Shown here in pieces: positions 1-5,731 of a stretch of DNA of 13,176 nt (within the stretch, counting starts at the first letter, position 1; each line of letters begins with the position of its first letter). The stretch is taken from the NCBI GenBank assembly GCA_003599475.1, contig QZKK01000209.1, positions 1-13,176 on the forward strand, in the 5' to 3' direction. The notes below the pieces were generated by a model that saw only the letters and a list, made by a program, of their open reading frames with translations, had not been told where the DNA came from and did no database searches. The DNA is from Desulfobacteraceae bacterium. GTDB lineage: Bacteria; Desulfobacterota; Desulfobacteria; Desulfobacterales; SURF-15. A program made the position numbers and the translations under genes.

Positions 1-610
1 CACCGCCGATGAGCATGACACAAACGGGAATGTGAGCGGATGCACTGAATATTTTGAGCCTGTCGCCCAACCGGTTCATGATCGAAAGCAGCCTCCCGGT
101 GTTGGTGGAAGCATCTTTCAGATATCGGATGTTTTCGATTTCCGACAACTTTTCGATGACAGGCAGGGTCAGGTCGCTTCTTTGAAAATTCGGATTGGTA
201 TAGAGCACAACAGGGCACGAGACGGCCTTTGCAACGGAGGCGAAGTAGTCTGAAATTCCGGATTCCGATATCGGGAAATAGGCCTCAATGATCGCAAGGA
301 TTCCGTCTACGCCCATTTTCTCGAAGGTCTCGGCCTGCCTGACGGCTTCGCCGGTCGCGGTGGCAGCCACGCCGGCAACCACCGGAACCCGACCGTTGTT
401 GGCATCCAGCACCGTTTCCACCACTTGAACACGCTGAGTCCAGGTCAGATAGGCAAACTCTCCCGTACTCCCCAGGGGGGTCAACCCGTGGATTCCGGCT
501 TGAATCAGATGATCGACCAGTCGATGCATGACCTGCCGGTCGACATTTCCGGCGGTGTCTAGAGGGGATACGAGATAGGGGAATACACCTTGAAAGGTTC
601 TTTTATCCAT
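1..610 (-). CDS. DapA/DHDPS-family pyruvate-dependent aldolase, partial (C-terminus outside window)
   Basis: First 203 residues of a class I (Schiff-base) aldolase of the dihydrodipicolinate synthase / N-acetylneuraminate lyase family; the rest lies beyond the left edge. Visible family marks are the pyruvate-carboxylate loop GSTGE (residues 47-51), the catalytic-type Tyr in VVLYTNP (Tyr137) and the Schiff-base Lys in YLKDAS (Lys165). The family forms an imine with pyruvate and condenses or cleaves it with an aldehyde in the cytoplasm. The Arg that follows the YNVPSR segment in true DapA and binds the dicarboxylate is not at that place: here it reads YTNPNF, with an Arg two residues later. The segment after the Lys (IFSASAH) also departs from the usual SGDD. 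I therefore do not call it dapA; a sugar-acid or other keto-acid aldolase is equally possible. It starts at the ATG at 610, has only a weak ribosome-binding site, and lies 54 bp downstream of the stress-protein gene on the same strand, so co-transcription is likely. Confidence 0.85.
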   Translation of the reverse strand, partial: MDKRTFQGVFPYLVSPLDTAGNVDRQVMHRLVDHLIQAGIHGLTPLGSTGEFAYLTWTQRVQVVETVLDANNGRVPVVAGVAATATGEAVRQAETFEKMGVDGILAIIEAYFPISESGISDYFASVAKAVSCPVVLYTNPNFQRSDLTLPVIEKLSEIENIRYLKDASTNTGRLLSIMNRLGDRLKIFSASAHIPVCVMLIGG

Positions 611-664
611 ATATTACACCGAAAATGCAAGAATTTGTTTCTGGGCAGGATCCATCCTGACATC

Positions 665-1057
665 CTATTTGACGGTCGCAACCGGGCATTTCGATTCAAG
701 GATCACGTATTGAGCGGTGGACCCGAACAGAAGCTTTCCCACTTTGGATGTTTTCCGGATTCCGAGGACGATTTCATCCATCTTTTTTGTGTCGGAAAAA
801 CTGACAAGACTCTCCCCGGGCTCCAGTTCGTTTATCAATAGATGCTTCTCGCAAGCGATCTTCTTTTCCCGGCAGGCGGACTCGGCATCTCTCAAAAAGC
901 GCTCGGCTTTCTCGATGACTTCGAGATCGAGCTCGGGCGTCTGAGTCACGGCGGTTACCACAAAAATCGTCGCCTTGAACGCCCTGGCGTGATTCTGGGC
1001 CAACTCCAACGCCTTCTTCGCCGCATCCGAACCATCATAACCAACCATGATTTTCAT
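665..1057 (-). CDS. Universal stress protein (UspA family)
   Basis: A single-domain Usp protein of 130 residues, within the usual 130-160. It begins with the family's first strand and loop, MKIMVGYDGS, where the Asp normally contacts the adenine nucleotide. It ends with the phosphate-binding region LGIRKTSKVGKLLFGSTA (about residues 98-115) and the closing strand CPVATVK. The ATP-binding Usp motif is G-2X-G-9X-G(S/T). The first Gly and the GS are present, but the second Gly is Lys102, so nucleotide binding cannot be taken for granted. I chose the ATG at 1057 rather than the in-frame TTG at 1063 because an AGGAG site lies 6 bases before the ATG and directly abuts the TTG. Its role is unknown beyond the general Usp stress or energy-state response. 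It is the first gene of a probable two-gene unit with the downstream aldolase. Confidence 0.9.
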   Translation of the reverse strand: MKIMVGYDGSDAAKKALELAQNHARAFKATIFVVTAVTQTPELDLEVIEKAERFLRDAESACREKKIACEKHLLINELEPGESLVSFSDTKKMDEIVLGIRKTSKVGKLLFGSTAQYVILESKCPVATVK

Positions 1058-1128
1058 TTTCAACTCCTGTCACTGCAGAGTCCACCGCCTTCCCGTCCCG
1101 GGCCGCAAATGAACCGGCAACCGCTTCA

Positions 1129-1156
1129 TTTTTATGGAAAGACCCCGATGTGTCAA
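1129..1156 (-). promoter_or_regulatory. Candidate sigma70 promoter of the universal stress protein gene
   Basis: On the minus strand there is a perfect -35 hexamer TTGACA (1156-1151), a 16-bp spacer and a -10-like TAAAAA (1134-1129, 4 of 6 to consensus). It lies about 70 bp upstream of the ATG at 1057. A 17-bp spacing to AAAAAT is an equally good reading. The call is by eye only. Confidence 0.5.
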
Positions 1157-1181
1157 GTGAAAATCGTTAAGGGCGTTCCCC

Positions 1182-1250
1182 GTTCAGCGTTCAGGCGTTC
1201 GTGAACGGGACCGTCCGACCAGAACCGGGCTGAACACTGAACGCTGAACA
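1182..1250. repeat. GTTCAGN heptamer units in inverted arrangement between two divergent promoters
   Basis: Two head-to-tail 7-bp units of GTTCAGN occupy 1182-1195. Three units of the reverse complement, CTGAACN, occupy 1230-1250. Between them lies a small perfect dyad, CGTTC-GT-GAACG (1196-1207). CCCGTTC (1179-1185) can also pair with GAACGGG (1203-1209). The same heptamer recurs as four units at 8521-8548. The block sits upstream of both candidate -35 boxes (1151-1156 minus, 1271-1276 plus), so it could influence either promoter, but it may equally be neutral repeat DNA. The whole spacer 1058-1341 holds only this, the two promoters and the ribosome-binding sites. Confidence 0.75.
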
Positions 1251-1270
1251 CTTTCGCGACCATAATTCTC

Positions 1271-1300
1271 TTGACGGTTTTCGTTTATTTTAGGTACGAT
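1271..1300 (+). promoter_or_regulatory. Candidate sigma70 promoter of fabH
   Basis: TTGACG (1271-1276, 5 of 6 to the -35 consensus), an 18-bp spacer and TACGAT (1295-1300, 4 of 6 to the -10 consensus). A transcript would begin near 1307, about 35 bases before the chosen fabH start. This also argues against the upstream in-frame TTG at 1300 as a start codon. Confidence 0.5.
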
Positions 1301-1341
1301 TGCCGTATCGGGTGCCGGTCCCATCGAACGGGGGGATCTCA

Positions 1342-2355
1342 ATGGCTGTGGAGCGCAGCGGCGAAATGAGCAGGATCAGGATATTGGGTACAGGATCTTT
1401 CTTGCCCCCCAGAGTCTTGACCAATATCGATCTCGAGAAAATGGGCCTGGATACCAGCGATGAATGGATCGTTCAACGAACCGGCATCCGGGAGAGGCGG
1501 ATTGCAGATCCCGGCGTGACCGCTTCGGACCTGGCGTACGGAGCCTGTCTCAAGGCGCTCGAAATGGCCGGAGTCGGGATCGAGGAAATCGACCTGATCA
1601 TTGTGGCCACAATCACGCCCGATACCTGCTGCCCCTCCGCCGCAAACTGGCTGCAGGCCAAACTGGACGCTCCCCAAGCCTTGACATTCGATGTCACAGC
1701 AGCCTGTTCCGGATTCATCTTCGCCTTGAACGTGGCCGAACAATATCTGAGAACAGGAGTCAGAAAGCGCGTGCTTGTCGTCGCTTCCGAAATCATGTCG
1801 CGCACATTGAACTGGAAGAATCGAAGCACCTGTATCTTATGGGGGGATGGAGCCGGCGCGGTAATCATAGACATGGGGGATTCCGGGCATGAACTGCTTT
1901 CTACTTCTGTTCATACGGATGGCGCCGGGGGGAGGGATCTTTTGCTTCCGGGCGGAGGCTCCAAAACGACACCCATCTCCCATGAGAGCGTCGACAGGGG
2001 GGAGCACTACCTCGATATGGTTGCCGCCAATTTCAGCTTCAAGGTGGCCGTCCGGCGCTTCGGCGAATCTATCGAAGAAGCGGCGGCATCCAACCGCATC
2101 GATGTTCAGGATATCGACTGGTTTATTCCCCATCAGGCCAACATCCGGATGTTTCAATACCTGTCCAAATCCCTCGACATTCCCATGGAGAAATTTTATC
2201 TGACACTCCACAAATACGGCAACATCTCTTCTGCTTCATGCGCCATCTCTCTGGACGAAGCGGTTCGGGACGGAAGCATCCAATCCGGGGATCTGATCTG
2301 TCTTCCGGTTTTCGGAGGGGGCCTGACATGGGGAAGCGCGATGGTTCGATGGTGA
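1342..2355 (+). CDS. fabH: 3-oxoacyl-[acyl-carrier-protein] synthase III (KAS III)
   Basis: Thiolase-fold condensing enzyme that joins an acyl-CoA starter to malonyl-ACP to begin type II fatty-acid synthesis. All three catalytic residues are visible in their family motifs: Cys122 in TAACSGF, His264 in PHQANIRM and Asn294 in GNISSAS. Other landmarks are ILGTGSFLPPRVLTN at the N-terminus, DEWIVQRTGIRERR, ILWGDGAGAVI and the closing FGGGLTWGSAMVRW. From the ATG at 1342 the protein is 337 residues, against about 317-330 for typical FabH. This start has GGGGGGA six bases upstream. The alternative ATG at 1366 (MSRIRILG) would give 329 residues but has a poorly spaced GGAG. No other fab gene adjoins it, so this may be a second or specialised KAS III. 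Its 3' end overlaps the next gene by 28 bp. Confidence 0.93.
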   Translation: MAVERSGEMSRIRILGTGSFLPPRVLTNIDLEKMGLDTSDEWIVQRTGIRERRIADPGVTASDLAYGACLKALEMAGVGIEEIDLIIVATITPDTCCPSAANWLQAKLDAPQALTFDVTAACSGFIFALNVAEQYLRTGVRKRVLVVASEIMSRTLNWKNRSTCILWGDGAGAVIIDMGDSGHELLSTSVHTDGAGGRDLLLPGGGSKTTPISHESVDRGEHYLDMVAANFSFKVAVRRFGESIEEAAASNRIDVQDIDWFIPHQANIRMFQYLSKSLDIPMEKFYLTLHKYGNISSASCAISLDEAVRDGSIQSGDLICLPVFGGGLTWGSAMVRW

Positions 2356-3056
2356 AACGGCTTCGGTCCGCGATCGCAACCGCTCTGATCGTCCTGTCTG
2401 CAGGTTTCCTGATGATGCCGATACCGGTCCGATCCGAATTTTACCGTTACGTGGATAAGGATGGAAAGATCCATTACGTGGACGATATCGGCAGGATCCC
2501 GCCGGAGTACAGGGACGATCTCAAAAGATACAGGGAAAGATACGATCATCTTACGGAGGCCGAAAAGTCCGCACGCCTCGAAGAGGAGCGGCGGGAGGCC
2601 GAAGAAGCCGAGCAAAGGATAGAAAAAAAAGAACCGCAGTCGATGAAAGAAGAGGAGGGGGGTTCCGGATCCAAAGAAGGGATGACGAAGGTTTCCATCA
2701 ATGGAAACCATGTTCTGGTGCCCGTAAAGTTGAAATACGGCCTTCGGGAGACAACCGCGATGCTGGTGCTGGACACCGGAGCCGAGTTGACGGTGATCCA
2801 CAAAGAGATCGCCGATCGATTGCATCTCCGATCGTATCGAAAGGGCGCGGTGAAGGTGGCAGGCGGGAAAAAGGTGCCGGTAACCGTCGTCAAGATGACC
2901 TCTGTTCAAGTAGGCCCCAACGCAAAGTCGGAAATGGATGTGCTGGTTTTGTCTCCCGAAGGGAAGCTTCATTACGAGGGACTGCTCGGCATGAATTTTT
3001 TAAAAGATCTCGATTACAGGATCGATTTTGAAAACCAGCGCATCCATTGGCGATAA
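2328..3056 (+). CDS. Exported retropepsin-like aspartic protease with DUF4124-type N-terminus
   Basis: A 242-residue protein in three parts. Residues 8-36 form a basic-then-hydrophobic signal peptide or signal anchor (MVKRLRSAIATALIVLSAG). Residues 37-60 (EFYRYVDKDGKIHYVDDIGRIP) match the short Tyr/Asp-rich DUF4124 module often seen just after signal peptides. A charged, probably helical linker rich in Glu/Arg/Lys follows (about 62-118). Residues 122-242 form a retropepsin-like domain with the catalytic Asp149-Thr-Gly in MLVLDTGAELTVI and the conserved closing GLLGMNFLKDLDYRID. Such single-domain proteases act as dimers; the location should be periplasmic or membrane-attached. The start at 2328 is favoured by GGAGGGGG six bases upstream, inside fabH, which implies translational coupling. 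MVKRL at 2349 is an alternative start. The substrate is unknown. Confidence 0.82.
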   Translation: MGKRDGSMVKRLRSAIATALIVLSAGFLMMPIPVRSEFYRYVDKDGKIHYVDDIGRIPPEYRDDLKRYRERYDHLTEAEKSARLEEERREAEEAEQRIEKKEPQSMKEEEGGSGSKEGMTKVSINGNHVLVPVKLKYGLRETTAMLVLDTGAELTVIHKEIADRLHLRSYRKGAVKVAGGKKVPVTVVKMTSVQVGPNAKSEMDVLVLSPEGKLHYEGLLGMNFLKDLDYRIDFENQRIHWR

Positions 3057-3064
3057 TCCGGGTG

Positions 3065-3206
3065 AGTGGTCGATCGGTCGAATGGTTAAATGGTTCTTGA
3101 GTTCTTTACTCGTCTTCCCCCGCTCAACGATTCAACCGATTGACTTCTCAACCATCTGGTTGTGTCTTTCCTACTCAACGACTCAACCGATTGACTTCTC
3201 AACCAT
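3065..3206. repeat. Octamer (8-bp period) repeats in the convergent spacer, with a duplicated 33-bp block
   Basis: This fills nearly the whole spacer between two convergent genes. On the left, four 8-bp units of the type ANTGGTYN run at 3065-3096. On the right, a 33-bp block at 3123-3155 recurs at 3174-3206 with one mismatch (T3131 against C3182). Within each block CTCAAC-like words recur at 8-bp steps. The right-hand units resemble the reverse complement of the left-hand ones, so the spacer can fold on itself and might act as a bidirectional terminator, although there is no U-run. The second 33-bp copy ends one base before the cheR stop codon (3207-3209). Confidence 0.8.
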
Positions 3207-3995
3207 TCATCTGAACACATAGGAAAACGGCTCGACCGGGACAAGATCGGCTCTTACCCCCGGAAGCTCTTCATGGGAGCCGATGATGAGGATACCGCAG
3301 GGGGCAAGGCCCTCCATGACATTTTCAAACGCTTTCCGCTTCAGGGAATCCTCGAGGTAGGTCAAGACATTGTTTCTGAGGAAGATCAATTGAAAAGAGG
3401 TTTCCGGAGGATCCAGGAGGTGATCCTTCCGGTCCCACACGATTCCGTCTTTCAGGACCGGTAAGACCTCGAAGCGGTTCCCGGGAACCGGCTTGAAAAA
3501 CGATTCAAGGTCCTCAGGATCGACTTCGTTCAGGCTGCTGCGCGTATAGACGCCGGCTTGCGCCTTCTGAAGAAAGACAGGGTTCGAGTCGGTGGCGGTA
3601 ACGGCAAATGCAGGAAGATTTTTTTGCCTTCGCCGAAGCCTTTCCCAGACGATTTTGATGCTGTAGACTTCTTCCCCGCAGGCGCAGCCGGCCGACCAGA
3701 CCCGGATTTCTTCCGGATTCATCCGGGTCCGTTCGGGGAAGATCTCTTTCTCCAGGGCCGTCCACAACCGGCGGTCCCGAAAAAAACGGCTGATTGAAAC
3801 CGTCATTCTTTGGTTGAGTTGGTCCATCAGGACCGGGTCCGCCTGCAGCCTTTCCAGATAGTCGACGAGGTTGGAACAGCCGATCTGCAGCATGTGGCGT
3901 CGGATCCGCTTCTTTACCCCTTTCCGTACCTTCCGGTACCCTTCCCGCGAGAACCCGAGCCGGTCTAAGAGCGCATAAAATTCATCGTCGTGCAT
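3207..3995 (-). CDS. CheR-type S-adenosylmethionine-dependent protein-glutamate methyltransferase
   Basis: CheR enzymes methylate glutamates on chemoreceptors using S-adenosylmethionine. The 262-residue protein has the all-helical N-terminal domain (about 1-75) ending in MTVSISRFFRD, equivalent to the family's NVTxFFR. The SAM-binding Rossmann domain follows: SAGCACGEEVYSIKI (101-115), TATDSNPVFLQKAQAGVY (133-150), LIFLRNNVLTYL (203-214, equivalent to CRNVLIYF) and LIIGSHEELPG near the end. There is no receptor, CheB, CheA, TPR or response-regulator domain nearby, so it is an orphan that may serve a receptor or signalling complex encoded elsewhere. The start at 3995 has only a poor ribosome-binding site. 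The repeat array ends directly at its stop codon. I am confident of the family and unsure of its physiological target. Confidence 0.88.
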   Translation of the reverse strand: MHDDEFYALLDRLGFSREGYRKVRKGVKKRIRRHMLQIGCSNLVDYLERLQADPVLMDQLNQRMTVSISRFFRDRRLWTALEKEIFPERTRMNPEEIRVWSAGCACGEEVYSIKIVWERLRRRQKNLPAFAVTATDSNPVFLQKAQAGVYTRSSLNEVDPEDLESFFKPVPGNRFEVLPVLKDGIVWDRKDHLLDPPETSFQLIFLRNNVLTYLEDSLKRKAFENVMEGLAPCGILIIGSHEELPGVRADLVPVEPFSYVFR

Positions 3996-4253
3996 GGCAT
4001 CTGCCGATCATTCGGTTCGTTCCGCCGCCAGCCGTACCGTTGACCCGTTCGATATCGGCGCTCGTTTTCATTGGATGTTGGGCATTCGAACTGCCCGCCG
4101 GTGCCAATGTGCATCTGTTATGACATGATCATTCGTATCATTCGTGCGCTGTTTCATTCCGAAACTCGATGGCTTAGTACATGCATGCATAATTTATTGT
4201 AGCGTATCAGATTCACTCAAACCTTTTAAAGTCGAATGTTGAACGTGAAACCG
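3996..4253. other. Spacer between dapL and cheR
   Basis: No gene is supported here. The spacer is AT-richer than its neighbours and holds a perfect 10-bp palindrome ATGCATGCAT (4181-4190) and a direct repeat of ATCATTCG (near 4127-4143, with a related copy near 4007). Any promoter for cheR must lie here because the gap from dapL is large, but I see no convincing -35/-10 pair on the minus strand. It has none of the 7- or 8-bp tandem arrays found in the other spacers. Confidence 0.4.
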
Positions 4254-5474
4254 TCACAACGCTTCCCTTATGCGGCTCATGGCTTTCTGAACGTTTTCGT
4301 AGCTGTTGAAGGCGCTGATTCGGATGTAGCCTTCCCCGCATTTTCCGAAGCCGGCTCCGGGTGTGCAGACGACCCCGGCCTTTTCCATCAGCAGATCGAA
4401 AAAGCTCCAGGAGTCCTGCCGCCCGTCCACCCAGATATAGGGTGAATTCTCTCCTCCGACGCATTCGTATCCCAAAGCGATCATCTCTTTTCGAATCAGG
4501 TTCGCGTTTCTTAGATAGTAGTCGACGTGTTCACGGGTCTGCTTTTTCCCCTCTTCGGTGTAGACGGCTTCGGCGGCGCGCTGGACGGGGTAGGAAACAC
4601 CGTTGAACTTGGTCGAATGGCGGCGGCTCCAGAGCGGGTGCAGGAAACGTTCGGCACCGCGGCTGTCGAATGCACGGCAGGTCTTCGGAACGACCGTATA
4701 CGCGCAGCGGGTTCCGGTAAACCCCGCGGTTTTGGAAAAACTTCTCAGTTCGATAGCGACTTCCCGGGCGCCGTCGATCTCAAAGATAGAATGAGGAATG
4801 GACCCATCGCGAATGAAAATTTCGTACGCGGCGTCGTAAAGGATCAGAGCCTTTTTCTCATGTGCGAAATCGACCCATGACTTGAGCCTGTCTCTGCCGA
4901 TCGTGGCGCCGGTTGGATTGTTCGGAAAACAGAGGTAGATCAGGTCCACCGGCTCTTCCGGCAGTTCGGGGATAAATCCGTTTTCCCTGGTGCTCTCCAA
5001 ATAGACGATTTTTTCATACCGGCCATCCCGGTAGATGCCGGTTCGACCGGCCATGACATTGGTATCTAAATAAACCGGATAGACGGGATCCGGAAGGGCC
5101 ACCTTGAGATCGAGGGCGAATATCTCCTGAATGTTGCCGGAGTCGCATTTGGCGCCGTCGCTGATAAAGATTTCATCGGGGCTGATGGAGGCTCCCCGGG
5201 CCTGAAAATCTTCCGCTGCGATCTTCTCGCGGAGAAACGCATACCCCTGTTCCGGGCCGTAGCCTCGAAAGGTCGCCTCCGATCCCATCTCATCGACCGC
5301 CTTGTGAAAAGCCCGGATGCATGCCTCCGGCAGCGGCAGCGTCACATCTCCGATGCCGAGCTTGATGATCTCACGATTCGGATGGACCGCCTGAAAGTCT
5401 ACGACCCGTTTGCCGATTTCTGAAAACAGGTAGGATGCACGAAGCTTCAGATAATTCTCATTGACCCTGATCAT
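4254..5474 (-). CDS. dapL: LL-diaminopimelate aminotransferase
   Basis: PLP enzyme that converts tetrahydrodipicolinate plus glutamate directly to LL-2,6-diaminopimelate, bypassing the succinyl (DapD/C/E) or acetyl steps of lysine and peptidoglycan synthesis. It is a fold-type I aminotransferase of 406 residues; DapL proteins are about 408-411. Characteristic segments are [20 protein letters not shown] at the N-terminus, [12 protein letters not shown] (38-49), [35 protein letters not shown] (182-190), the PLP-Lys248 in [12 protein letters not shown], and APGAGFGxxGEGYIR-like [15 protein letters not shown] (371-385). The ATG at 5474 is chosen over an in-frame ATG at 5519 because CCGGAGG sits eight bases before it and the family N-terminus begins there; the upstream codons would lie in the repeat. 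It stands alone: no other lysine gene adjoins it, and the 227-bp spacer to lpd suggests its own promoter. Confidence 0.95.
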   Translation of the reverse strand: MIRVNENYLKLRASYLFSEIGKRVVDFQAVHPNREIIKLGIGDVTLPLPEACIRAFHKAVDEMGSEATFRGYGPEQGYAFLREKIAAEDFQARGASISPDEIFISDGAKCDSGNIQEIFALDLKVALPDPVYPVYLDTNVMAGRTGIYRDGRYEKIVYLESTRENGFIPELPEEPVDLIYLCFPNNPTGATIGRDRLKSWVDFAHEKKALILYDAAYEIFIRDGSIPHSIFEIDGAREVAIELRSFSKTAGFTGTRCAYTVVPKTCRAFDSRGAERFLHPLWSRRHSTKFNGVSYPVQRAAEAVYTEEGKKQTREHVDYYLRNANLIRKEMIALGYECVGGENSPYIWVDGRQDSWSFFDLLMEKAGVVCTPGAGFGKCGEGYIRISAFNSYENVQKAMSRIREAL

Positions 5475-5496
5475 GATAAAATCCTCCGGATCGGAT

Positions 5497-5566
5497 AAAT
5501 CACAAATCACAAATTCCAAGCATCAAATTCCAAACAATATTCAATAATCAATAATCAATATTCAAG
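5497..5566. repeat. Ten-unit heptamer array in the dapL leader
   Basis: Ten consecutive 7-bp units stay in register over 70 bp. They begin with AAATCAC twice (5497-5510), pass through AAATTCC-type units (5511-5517, 5525-5531) and end with AATCAAT-type units (5539-5566). The array lies just upstream of the dapL ribosome-binding site, so it must form part of the dapL 5' leader or promoter. Its AT-richness supplies weak -10-like words, but I cannot pick a promoter with confidence. Confidence 0.8.
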
Positions 5567-5700
5567 CAACTGTTAAGTGGTCTATCGCAAACCAAAAATA
5601 CGACGGGTGAGTGGTCGATCCGCTGAATTTTGTTTGAATATTTCTTCAGTTGAATATTTTGTCTTATTGTTTGGAATTTGGAGCTTGGAATTTGGAATTT
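5504..5700. repeat. Inverted repeat of about 35 bp bracketing the lpd-dapL spacer
   Basis: The left arm 5504-5538 and the right arm 5666-5700 are reverse complements at 31 of 35 positions. Similarity continues more loosely inward, as TTGAATATT-like words on both sides; TTGAATATTT occurs at 5634-5643 and 5650-5659, a 16-bp step. Between the arms lies a 17-bp word, CGGGTGAGTGGTCGATC (5604-5620), identical to one at 3059-3075 just after the protease gene. The outer ends sit against the dapL leader and the lpd stop codon. The size and symmetry recall a miniature mobile element, but no target-site duplication was identified. Confidence 0.65.
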
Positions 5701-5731
5701 TCTATGCCCCTGCCCCTTGCTCTTTGCCCTT
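5670..5731. repeat. Heptamer array running from the spacer into the 3' end of lpd
   Basis: Four units of TTTGGAA type fill 5670-5697. Beyond the stop codon (5702-5704), a second tract of TGCCCCT/TGCTCTT/TGCCCTT units fills 5705-5731, with steps of 6, 7 and 7 bp. The second tract lies inside the lpd reading frame and encodes exactly the last nine residues, KGKEQGAGA. Confidence 0.7.

Noticed and set aside
1300..1341. Upstream TTG start for fabH at 1300
   Set aside because: It lies at the -10 of the likely promoter and would precede the transcript start; no ribosome-binding site.
3065..3206. Possible CRISPR array
   Set aside because: Only two 33-bp copies 51 bp apart, with internal 8-bp periodicity; the 18-bp gap is too short for a spacer and there is no cas gene.
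3028..3222. Small plus-strand open frame of 64 codons
   Set aside because: Encoded almost wholly by the repeat block 3065-3206 and overlapping the protease gene; no start signal.
4088..4113. Sigma54-like site upstream of cheR (minus strand TGGCAC)
   Set aside because: The -24 part is good but the -12 GC does not fall at the required spacing.
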